A stretch of 64,000 nt of DNA from Microcoleus vaginatus PCC 9802 (GTDB lineage Bacteria; Cyanobacteriota; Cyanobacteriia; Cyanobacteriales; Microcoleaceae): NCBI GenBank assembly GCA_022701275.1, contig CP031740.1, positions 2,677,001-2,741,000 on the forward strand, written 5' to 3'. The notes beneath the pieces are model-generated. The model was not told the DNA's origin and did no database searches. It was given only the letters and a program-made list of their open reading frames with translations. Position numbers and translations under genes: made by a program. Positions 16,452 through 25,035 of the stretch are shown one piece after another (the first letter of the stretch is position 1; every line of letters starts with the position of its first letter).

Positions 16452-17631
16452 TAAGTACGTCGGCGCGAAAAAACCTAACTATGTTAAAATAAGTAAACAC
16501 AGAGAATACATCTACTAAGGTAACTCAATATATGGGCGCTAGATTAAGAGTATTTCTTACTCAAAAGCAAGACAAAACCCTATTAGAACTGAGAACTGCG
16601 GACGTACCACAAAAAGTAAAAGATCGAGCAGAAGTAATTAGATTAAATGCACATGGCTGGTACGTTGAAAAAATAGCGGCTCATTTTAATTGGACTTCAC
16701 AAACAGTGAGAGAGGTTTTACATAAATGGCAGAAGCTAGGTATGGAAGGGATGCAGGGAATTAGCAGGTCGAGGGGGAAAACCCAAGTGGAAAGAAGAAG
16801 ACATAGAGTTTTTAACAGAATGTCTCAAAAATGAACCACGTACATACAACAGTGTTCAATTAGCTCAGAAATTAGAAAAAGAGCGTTCTATCAAATTAAG
16901 TCCCGACCGATTAAGACGAATACTAAAAAAAAAGGGTTTATTTGGAAACGAGCCAGAAAAAGTCATAAAGGAAAACAAGAAGTTGCAGTACGCCAAATCA
17001 AACTCTTCAGGCCTAGATATGTTGGAATGGGGGGCTGCTGCGGGAGAAATTGACTTAAAATATTGGGATGAATCAGGGTTTTGAGCTCCCAAGCGAACCT
17101 AGTTACACTTATTACAAACGAGGTGAGCAAAAACGGCTCGAACAAACCAAGAGGCGTGGTCGTAGATTAAGTATTGTAGGGCTTTTTCAACATGAAATCA
17201 GCTTTGTTTACGGTTTGGTAATTGGGGGTGTTGATCGAAAAGCTTATATCAAAATGATGGAGTCAGAAGCCCAGTCAGCGTCTCAGAGCAAGCGAATTAG
17301 AGTAATAGTACAGGATAATGGTCCCATACATCGATGTCATGAAGTCCAACAATTATGGTCGAAATGGGAAAGCGAGGGTTTATATATCTTATTTTTACCG
17401 AAATATTGCTCAGAAATGAATCCCATAGAATTGGAGTGACAACATCTCAAAAAAGATGAGCTAGCAGGACAAATGTTTGAGGATGAATTAGAGCTGGCTT
17501 ATGCCGTAATTAATGGGGTAGAAGCTAGAGGAAAAAAAGGAAACTACGCTACAAAACGCCTTAAATTTAGCTCTGAGCGCCCTACTTAATATTTTGTTAC
17601 CTACTTGTAAATTTCCCCACCGACTTACTTA
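16452..17631 (+). mobile_element. IS630-family insertion sequence, decayed (about 1.18 kb)
   Basis: The element is bounded by imperfect terminal inverted repeats, about 16 bp: TAAGTACGTCGG at 16452 against TAAGTAAGTCGG read inward from 17631 on the other strand. Both ends start at a TA dinucleotide, as expected for IS630/Tc1-mariner elements that duplicate TA. It contains one broken transposase. It separates the small membrane protein gene from a decayed histidine kinase. Confidence 0.8.
16532..17589 (+). pseudogene. IS630-family transposase with several frameshifts and a nonsense codon
   Basis: Starts at ATG 16532 with an N-terminal helix-turn-helix domain (VEKIAAHFNWTSQTVREVLHKW). The frame changes near 16780 (a G/A run), again around 16930-17020, and near 17082-17085 (GGGTTTT, one T too many). 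A final stop, TGA at 17437-17439, replaces the Trp of the conserved NPIELEW segment. The DDE residues are still readable piecewise: D in YWDESGF (about 17066), D in VQDNGPIH and E in NPIELE. The frame after the last stop runs to TAA at 17587-17589. With at least three frameshifts and one nonsense mutation the enzyme is dead unless supplied in trans. Confidence 0.85.
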
Positions 17632-17759
17632 TCGCTCACAGCAAGTTTCATGTCAGGGAAACCCGGCCAATATTCCGAGAAAGCTATTAAAGTGCTCTCA
17701 AAAACGCTGAGTTTGAAGTTGTCGGTTATGGTGCCAAAAATCTCAATATTCCTATTTTG

Positions 17760-18432
17760 TAGGGCAAGAACTTACAGAAATAAAACGCGAAATTTCGGAA
17801 TCTAGCAACCTGGGGGTTCAACGGAAGGAATCCATAAACTTGCACTGCAATGAAATATTTCATCAAAGGGTGCTTAAATTGCTGAGTCAGGAAGATAGTC
17901 TCCGCCATTTATTCACAGCTTCCCAAGAAGAGAATTGGCTAGAGAGAGCCACAAAAGTAATTTTTAATTTAAAAAAATATTATCGTTCTCACTGTAGGGA
18001 AAAAAACTAATTGCCAATATTACTGACCCATTAAAACTCTATTAACTTTTGATTAAAAGAACTAAAACACAGAGTAGAAGTTGCCAGAAATTATTAAGCT
18101 CCACTGCCTAAATTGTTGTCAGAGCCAGACAAACTAAAACAAGTTTCGATAAATCTGATGCACAATGCTTTACAAGTTATAGAGAATTGCCGAGTTTTAA
18201 AAGTAGAGGTGAGAGCAGAAAATCAGAGCCTGCTCGTCAGTGGCAACTGAATTCCCGGGGAATTTGGTCACGAATATTTGATCCGTTCTTTACCACAAAA
18301 CCCGCCGACGAAGGCAGGGGGTTGGGACTGGAGATTGTTAAAAAAAGTGTGGAAAAACATTCGGGTAAAATAAAAGTAACATCAGTTATCGAGCCAAGGA
18401 CGTGTATTGTGTCAATTCCGATCGCCGTTTAG
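17760..18432 (+). pseudogene. Decayed histidine kinase (C-terminal half) related to the kinase at 18553
   Basis: Piecewise translation matches the 860-residue kinase immediately downstream. ATKVIFNLKKYYRSH corresponds to AAKIVFALKSYSRYD, LANITD to IANITD, HRVEVARNY to HGVEVVRNY, and [11 protein letters not shown] to [34 protein letters not shown] corresponds to the G-box region. Several stops and frame changes interrupt it (for example TAA at about 18008, and TGA at 18249 within the G1 region). No sensor part or HisKA His remains. It lies right after the IS630 element, which may have been involved in losing the 5' half. Confidence 0.78.
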
Positions 18433-18552
18433 CGTGAGCGCACTAAAAATCATACCCCTGCGCGACTAAAAATGCAACTCTAGACCGATGTCGAAGCTGG
18501 ACTGGGGTGAGCATACCGCGACTGTAAAATCGGAAATCTAAAATGGTATTAA

Positions 18553-21135
18553 GTGTCGGTTCCGCCTGCATCTATCCCCCTTGATTTGCCCATGTTAACA
18601 ACAGTGTCTGATACCCAAAGCTTGCTAGAACAGGCGATCGACCCCAAACCACCGGTGCTGCCTCCAGACACACCCTTGAAAGTCGCAATTGCTGCCATGA
18701 CAGAGGCGAGTGCCAGTTGCATTTTAATCGCCTTTGAGCAGCAATTGCTCGGAATTTTTACAGAAGGCGATGTTGTGAAAATAACTGCTAGCGAAATACC
18801 GCTAGCAGGGGTGGCAATTTCTGAGGTAATGACTGAAAACCCGATCGCCATTTCCCTCGATAAAACGGGGAATATCTTCAAGGCATTGAGCATATTGCGA
18901 TCGAAAAGAATCCGTCATTTACCCCTTACAGACGAAGGTGGCAACTTGCTAGGCGCTATCACTTGCGAAAGCATCCGTCAAATCCTCAAACCAGCCGACT
19001 TGCTGAAAATGTGGCGCGCCGAAGAAATTATGACTACACAATTAATAGTTACCTCAAGCAGCGCCTCAGTTTTAGAAGTCGCAAAACAAATGAGAACCCA
19101 GCGGAAAAGCTGCATAGTCATCTGCACTGACAGCGACAACAAAAATCAGAAACCTGTGGGCATAATTACAGAACGCGACATTGTTAAATTCCAAGCTTCT
19201 GGACTAGATTTCGCACGTACTCCCGTCACCGCCGCGATGAGTTTTCCGCTGATACCGTTGCAGGTAAAAGCCACCTTGTGGCAGGCTCACCAGTTAATGC
19301 AGCAGCACGGCATCCGGCGCTTGGTGGTGGTGGACGAGGAAGGATATTTAGCCGGAATTGTGACTGAAATTAGCCTGCTGCAGGCCTTAGATCCGGTAGA
19401 AATGCACGCAAATGTCGAGCTTTTGCAGGAAACAGTTGCCGACAAAATTCAGGAGTTGAACAAAATGAACGAAGAATTGCAAAAAGAAGCGTTGCGGAGA
19501 ACAAAAGTCGAGGAAAAGTTGCGAATCTTAAATGATAATTTGGAAGAACAAATCCAACAGCGAACTTTAGAATTAATTAATGCCAACAGTCAGTTAAAAA
19601 AGGAAATACAAGACCGCACCACCGCTGAAGCTGAAGTTCGCCGCCTCAACACCCAACTCGAACAGCGAGTTCTAGACCGCACAGTTCAACTAGCAGCCAG
19701 TAACGAAGAATTGCAGCAACAAATTAGCGGTAAAAAATTGCTCGAAGAAAAATTGCACTTTTCTGAAAGGAAAGTCCGCGCCGTTTTTGAAGCGATGACC
19801 GACATCGTTCTCGTGCTAGACAGTCAGAGGAACATAGAAGTTTTGCCAACGAATGTGGCAGCGGCTCCTGAGCCTGATTGTGATATAGTCAGCTTGACCA
19901 TAGAACATTTTTTTGACGACGACAACCCGGATGATTGGTGGGTGTTAGTTCAGCAAGTATTAGAAACACAACAAACTCTCAATTTTGACTACAGCTTAAC
20001 AGTTTGTGACCGCGAAATTTGGTTTTCCGCCTGCATTTCTCTGTTCTCAAAAGATGCAGTCATTTGGGTTGCCCGCAACATCAACGCCCGCAAAATAGCC
20101 GAGTCAGCGCTGTGCCAAAAAAATGCAGAGTTATCTCATACCTTAGAAGAACTGAAGCGGACTCAAAAAGAACTCATTCAATCAGAAAAAATGGCAGCCC
20201 TCGGACAGTTGATTGCCGGAGTTGCTCATGAAATCAATTCTCCTTTAGGGGCGATTCGCTCTTCTGTGCAGAACATCGCCGACTTCTTGACCGAACAATT
20301 GCAGCAGTTGCCGACATTTTTTCAACAACTATCCCCGGAACGGCGGCAGGATTTCTTTGCTTTGCTACACAATTCCCGCCACGAAACAGATACATTATCT
20401 AGTAAAGAAAAACGTCAGTTAAAAAAACTTTTGCAGGGGCAATTAGAATCAGAAAACATTGACGACGCCGCCAGTCTTGCCTGTACTTTATTAGATATCG
20501 GCATCTGCAATAATGTAGAACGTTTTTTGCCTTTGTTGAAAGACAGCCAAAGTCGAAATATTGTAGAAACTGCCTACCAATTTGCTACGGTACAAAAAAG
20601 CACTAAAAATATTGCTACGGCTACGGATAGGGCAGCCAAAATCGTTTTTGCTTTGAAAAGCTACTCTCGTTACGACCAGTCGGGTTCCAAAGTAATCGCT
20701 AATATTACCGACGGTATTGATACTGTTTTAACGCTTTACCACTACCAAATCAAACACGGTGTGGAAGTAGTCAGAAACTATGGTACTAATTTGCCCTCTG
20801 TGCTATGCTATCCTGATGAACTAAATCAAGTTTGGACAAATTTGGTTCACAATGCTTTACAAGCGATGGGCAACAAAGGAGTGTTAAAAATTGATGTCAA
20901 ACACCAAGGGAACGCAATATCAGTCAGTATTACGGACAGTGGTCCAGGCATTCCCCCAGAGATTATGCCGAGAATTTTTGAGCCGTTTTTTACAACTAAA
21001 CCTCCAGGGGAAGGCAGTGGTTTGGGATTAGATATAGTTCAAAAAATTCTGGAAAAACACCAAGGTGAACTGCAAGTAGAAAGCGTGCCTGGTCAAACAA
21101 AATTTACTATATCCTTGCCCATCGAAATCCCTTGA
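18553..21135 (+). CDS. Sensor histidine kinase with four CBS motifs
   Basis: 860 residues from GTG 18553; an in-frame ATG at 18592 is an equally good start. Domains in order: two CBS pairs (residues about 25-150, with VAISEVMTENPIAISL, and about 155-290, with EEIMTTQLIV and RLVVVDEEGYLAGIV); a long coiled coil (about 295-395); a PAS-like segment (about 400-520); a HisKA box [19 protein letters not shown] with His559; a helical insert of about 120 residues; and the HATPase (HNALQAMGN; DSGPGIPPEI; EGSGLGLDIV). CBS pairs usually bind adenine nucleotides, so energy charge or a nucleotide signal is a reasonable guess for the input. No receiver in the protein; the receiver gene 60 bp downstream is a likely partner. 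Confidence 0.9.
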   Translation: MSVPPASIPLDLPMLTTVSDTQSLLEQAIDPKPPVLPPDTPLKVAIAAMTEASASCILIAFEQQLLGIFTEGDVVKITASEIPLAGVAISEVMTENPIAISLDKTGNIFKALSILRSKRIRHLPLTDEGGNLLGAITCESIRQILKPADLLKMWRAEEIMTTQLIVTSSSASVLEVAKQMRTQRKSCIVICTDSDNKNQKPVGIITERDIVKFQASGLDFARTPVTAAMSFPLIPLQVKATLWQAHQLMQQHGIRRLVVVDEEGYLAGIVTEISLLQALDPVEMHANVELLQETVADKIQELNKMNEELQKEALRRTKVEEKLRILNDNLEEQIQQRTLELINANSQLKKEIQDRTTAEAEVRRLNTQLEQRVLDRTVQLAASNEELQQQISGKKLLEEKLHFSERKVRAVFEAMTDIVLVLDSQRNIEVLPTNVAAAPEPDCDIVSLTIEHFFDDDNPDDWWVLVQQVLETQQTLNFDYSLTVCDREIWFSACISLFSKDAVIWVARNINARKIAESALCQKNAELSHTLEELKRTQKELIQSEKMAALGQLIAGVAHEINSPLGAIRSSVQNIADFLTEQLQQLPTFFQQLSPERRQDFFALLHNSRHETDTLSSKEKRQLKKLLQGQLESENIDDAASLACTLLDIGICNNVERFLPLLKDSQSRNIVETAYQFATVQKSTKNIATATDRAAKIVFALKSYSRYDQSGSKVIANITDGIDTVLTLYHYQIKHGVEVVRNYGTNLPSVLCYPDELNQVWTNLVHNALQAMGNKGVLKIDVKHQGNAISVSITDSGPGIPPEIMPRIFEPFFTTKPPGEGSGLGLDIVQKILEKHQGELQVESVPGQTKFTISLPIEIP

Positions 21136-21195
21136 TAGTAATTAAAAAAAGAGGGAAATGCCCCTAAGTTTAAAATTTAATAGAAGTAAACTTTT

Positions 21196-21594
21196 ATGCC
21201 TAAACCAGTAATTTTGTGCGTTGACGATGAAGTTGTAGTCTTAAATAGTTTAAAAATTCAACTTAAAAAAGAATTTGGGGATGCTTACCTCTATGAAGTA
21301 GCAGAAAATGCAGATGAAGCTCTGGAAATTATCGAGGAAATTCAAAAAGAAGATGAAAGTCATATTTTGATCATAGTATCTGACTGGTTAATGCCAGGTA
21401 TTAAAGGAGATGATTTTTTGATTATGGTTCACCAAAAATATCCCAAAATTGTGAAAGTCATGCTAACCGGGCAAGCCGACGAAGTAGCAATAGCACGGGT
21501 GAAAGAGCAAGCCAACTTGCACCGTTGTTTGTACAAGCCGTGGGAGCGCAAAGAATTAGTAGAAACTATAAAATCTGGTTTGGCAAAAATATGA
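21196..21594 (+). CDS. Stand-alone response regulator receiver (CheY-like)
   Basis: 132 residues, a single receiver domain. Acidic pocket VDDE (residues 9-12), phospho-acceptor Asp63 in VSDWLMPGIKGDD, Thr in MLTGQAD and the conserved Lys in LYKPWE. No output domain. It is paralogous to the N-terminal receiver of the next protein (compare LNSLKIQLKKEFG with LESLKIELKKTLG), so the two arose by tandem duplication. Its stop overlaps the next start (ATGA, 21591-21594), implying translational coupling. It may shuttle phosphate from the CBS kinase to the next kinase. Confidence 0.92.
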   Translation: MPKPVILCVDDEVVVLNSLKIQLKKEFGDAYLYEVAENADEALEIIEEIQKEDESHILIIVSDWLMPGIKGDDFLIMVHQKYPKIVKVMLTGQADEVAIARVKEQANLHRCLYKPWERKELVETIKSGLAKI

Positions 21595-24500
21595 ACAATA
21601 AACCTGTGATTATTTGCGTGGATGACGAACCGATAATTCTTGAAAGTTTGAAAATTGAGTTAAAAAAAACCCTGGGGGAAGAACACTTATTAGAAACCGC
21701 TGAAGGCGGCGAAGATGCTTTGGAGTTAATAGAGGAATTACTGGCGGAGGGTTGCGAAATCGTAGCAGTGATTTCCGACTATCTGATGCCAAATATCAAA
21801 GGAGACGAATTACTGAAGCAGATACACAGAATTTCGCCAAAAACTATCAAAATCATGCTGACGGGGCAAGCAGACCTAGAAGCAGTGGCGAATACTATTA
21901 AATATGCTAAATTGTACCGATACATATCGAAACCTTGGCAGTCAGAAGATTTGAAGTTGACGGTAAAAGAAGCGATTAACAGCTATTTTAGGGAGAAGCA
22001 ATTAGCGGAACAAAATGCTCAACTCCAAAAGCTAAATCAAGAATTGGAAACTTTAGTCGAGGAGCGGACTGCACAACTGCGCTTGTCTGAGGAAAAGTTT
22101 GCTAAAGCTTTTCGTTCTTCTCCCAACCCGATTACTATTACCAGACTTAATGACGGTCGTTATTTAGAAATTAATGAGGCTTTTTGCCAGACCATCGGTT
22201 ATTCAGCAGCAGAAATCCTCGATCGCACGGCGCTTGATTTGAATCTTTGGGAAAATATACAAGCCCACGCCGAGTTGTTTAAAATGTTAGATGAAAAACA
22301 AATTATTCTCAACTACGAATTTAATTTTCGCACTAAAATAGGGGAAGTCAGAACCGGGTTGCTGTCAGCAGAAATCATTGACATTCATGGCGAAACCTGC
22401 GTGATTTCTGTGATTCAAGATATTAGCGATCGCAAATTAGCGGAAGAAAAACTCCGAGCTGTAGCGGCTTCTTTAGCAGCAGCGCAAAGAATCGCCCGTG
22501 TCGGTAATTGGGAATGCGATTTCTCTGCCAACACAACTACTTGGTCGGAAGAGTTATCTCGGATTTTTGGACTCGATCCAACCCAGCCTGCGCCAACACT
22601 AACTGAGTTTTCGCAATACGTGCATCCGGACGATCGACAAAAGTGGCAAACAACGATCGACACTGCTATTGCTAGCGGGCAATCTTACAGTTTGGAATAT
22701 CGAATTCTGCGCCTGGAACCGGAAATTGCTGCGGATAATTGCCCCTCCCAAATAAGTGAAGCCGGCTTCATCCGCTACATCGAAGCCAGAGGAGAAGTAG
22801 TTGTCAACCAACAAGGGCAAGTGACAAAACTCTTCACAACTTTGATGGACATTACCCCACGCAAGCTGGCAGAAATAGCCCTAGCAGAGAGCGAAGAAAA
22901 ATACCGTCATTTAGTTGAAACTTCCCAAGATATTATCTGGTCTTGCAATGCTCAAGGCCACATTACTTTTGTGAACCAAGCAGTTAAACAAATATACGGT
23001 TACGAGCCTGAAGAAATGCTCGGTTGTTCTTTTAGCGATTTCTTGGCACCAGGAGAAATAGACTGGAAATGGGAACTTCAGCAGCGCTTGCTGACGGGAA
23101 AAACTGTGTTTCAGTACGAAAATATAGTATTGGGAAAAGACGGCAGAAAGATTGATGTAAATACCAAGGCGATCGCGCGCATGGACGCTGAAGGAAACAT
23201 CATCGGCACAACAGGCACTGCTAGCGATATTACCGAACGCAAACAAGCTGAAATAGTCCTGCAAAAAGCCAAAGAAGAAGCTGACAGAGCCAACAGGGCA
23301 AAAAGCGAATTTCTCTCGAATATGAGCCACGAATTGCGGACTCCCCTCAACGCAATTCTCGGTTTCAGCCAACTGCTGGCCCGCGACCCAAACCTCGGTG
23401 CCGACCAACAGCAATACTTAGGAATTATTAGCCAGAGCGGGGAACATTTGCTCGTTCTGATCAACAATATTCTGCAAATGTCAAAAATTGAAGTCGGGCT
23501 GGTGACACTTAATAACAGCACCTTCGACTTGCACAAAATGTTAAAAAATACTGAAAATATGCTGAAGCTGCAAGCCGGAAAAAAAGGCTTGCAGTTAATT
23601 TTTGATTGTCGACCAGACCTACCTCAATATATAGAAGCGGACGAAAGCAAATTGCGACAAGTATTGATAAATGTCGTCGGCAATGCTATTAAATTTACTG
23701 CAGAAGGTGGTGTTAATTTGAGAATTAAACATGAGCTGCTAAAAAACAAAAATTACCCCGAAATTTCGGCAAGTGACAATTGCTGTTTGCTATTTGAAGT
23801 GCAAGACACTGGTTCAGGAATTTCTGCGGAAGAAATGGACAATTTGTTTAAACCTTTCGCGCAAACAGAAAGCGGAAAAAAAGCTCAAGAAGGAAGCGGT
23901 TTGGGCTTGCCAATCAGCAAACAGTTCGTTCAGTTAATGGGAGGGAAGATGACGGTAACAAGCACCCTCGGTCGCGGCAGCATTTTTAGATTTGATGTTA
24001 AAGTTTCGCTCCCTAATGAAATGGAAATTCAGGTGGCTCAAACAGCTCGCCGAGTGGTGGGTCTTGAACCCGGACAGCCAGAATACCGGATTTTAGCTGT
24101 TGACGATCGCCTGGAAAGCCGCTTGCTGTTGGTCAGAATGCTGACATCGCTCGGCTTTGTGGTGCAGGAAGCTGAAAATGGCGTTCAAGCTGTGGAAATG
24201 TGGTCGAGTTGGGAACCTCATTTGATTTGGATGGATATGCGAATGCCGGTGATGGACGGTTACGAAGCTACTAAACAGATTAAAGCGCATTTGAAAGGTC
24301 AAGCAACGGTGATTATTGCTCTGACTGCAAGTGCTTTTGATGAGGAGCGATCGCTGATTTTGTCTGCTGGTTGCGATGATTTTGTAGCGAAGCCTTTTCG
24401 GGAGCAAGTGATTGTGGAAAAGATGGCTAAGCATCTGGGAGTCCGCTATGTTTATGATCGAGAAGCTTCGCTAAGTTCTGAGGCTGCGGTGTCCGCCGAG

Positions 24501-24749
24501 GTTTCCATGGCAAATGAAACGGCTGATTTGGCTTTTACGCTCAATACTTCATTTTTGGAAGCTATGCCTGCTGAATGGATTGATGAATTGTATTCTGCGG
24601 CGGATGCGGTTGATAACGAGGAGATTTTTCGGCTGTTGTTGTCGATTCCTTCTATTAATGCTAGTTTCCGCAGCGCGATCGCCGATTTGGCGAATAACTT
24701 CCGATGTGATCGGATTATCGATTTGATTGAGGAGTTTAGAAATTGTTGA
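21591..24749 (+). CDS. Hybrid histidine kinase: REC-PAS-PAS-PAS-HisKA-HATPase-REC plus C-terminal helical domain
   Basis: 1052 residues. I chose ATG 21591, which overlaps the preceding stop; the frame is open further upstream but only inside the previous gene. The N-terminal receiver has Asp63 (ISDYLMPN), followed by a coiled coil, PAS1 (about 175-300), PAS2 (about 305-430, WECDFSANTTTWSEEL) and PAS3 (about 440-555). HisKA carries His580 in MSHELRTPL, the HATPase contains QDTGSGIS and GSGLGLPIS, and a second receiver has Asp882 in WMDMRMPVMDG. A final 60-residue helical module (EWIDELYSAADAVDNEEIF...) is shared with the next hybrid kinase. Soluble, no transmembrane segment. The signal is unknown; PAS domains may bind flavin, haem or small molecules. 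Confidence 0.92.
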   Translation: MNNKPVIICVDDEPIILESLKIELKKTLGEEHLLETAEGGEDALELIEELLAEGCEIVAVISDYLMPNIKGDELLKQIHRISPKTIKIMLTGQADLEAVANTIKYAKLYRYISKPWQSEDLKLTVKEAINSYFREKQLAEQNAQLQKLNQELETLVEERTAQLRLSEEKFAKAFRSSPNPITITRLNDGRYLEINEAFCQTIGYSAAEILDRTALDLNLWENIQAHAELFKMLDEKQIILNYEFNFRTKIGEVRTGLLSAEIIDIHGETCVISVIQDISDRKLAEEKLRAVAASLAAAQRIARVGNWECDFSANTTTWSEELSRIFGLDPTQPAPTLTEFSQYVHPDDRQKWQTTIDTAIASGQSYSLEYRILRLEPEIAADNCPSQISEAGFIRYIEARGEVVVNQQGQVTKLFTTLMDITPRKLAEIALAESEEKYRHLVETSQDIIWSCNAQGHITFVNQAVKQIYGYEPEEMLGCSFSDFLAPGEIDWKWELQQRLLTGKTVFQYENIVLGKDGRKIDVNTKAIARMDAEGNIIGTTGTASDITERKQAEIVLQKAKEEADRANRAKSEFLSNMSHELRTPLNAILGFSQLLARDPNLGADQQQYLGIISQSGEHLLVLINNILQMSKIEVGLVTLNNSTFDLHKMLKNTENMLKLQAGKKGLQLIFDCRPDLPQYIEADESKLRQVLINVVGNAIKFTAEGGVNLRIKHELLKNKNYPEISASDNCCLLFEVQDTGSGISAEEMDNLFKPFAQTESGKKAQEGSGLGLPISKQFVQLMGGKMTVTSTLGRGSIFRFDVKVSLPNEMEIQVAQTARRVVGLEPGQPEYRILAVDDRLESRLLLVRMLTSLGFVVQEAENGVQAVEMWSSWEPHLIWMDMRMPVMDGYEATKQIKAHLKGQATVIIALTASAFDEERSLILSAGCDDFVAKPFREQVIVEKMAKHLGVRYVYDREASLSSEAAVSAEVSMANETADLAFTLNTSFLEAMPAEWIDELYSAADAVDNEEIFRLLLSIPSINASFRSAIADLANNFRCDRIIDLIEEFRNC

Positions 24750-25035
24750 AGGATGAAAGAAGAAGGGATTGAACCAGGTTCAGGATTATTGATAATTTAG
24801 GTCGCTCCCCTCTTTGTAAACTCCTCTGTCGGCGATCGGGTAATTTACTTCTAGCCAAACTCCACACCCTGGTAATCATCAGTCATTCCCAATTCTTTAA
24901 TCTCAAATCTCAAATCTCAACTACGATAAGTTCTGTAAATATCAAAGCAGTTGATTGAAAAGGGAGTGCTATAATGAGTATTTAACCAGTTTTCCTAATT
25001 TCAACAATTCTTAAATTAACAAAAAATAGCAATCG

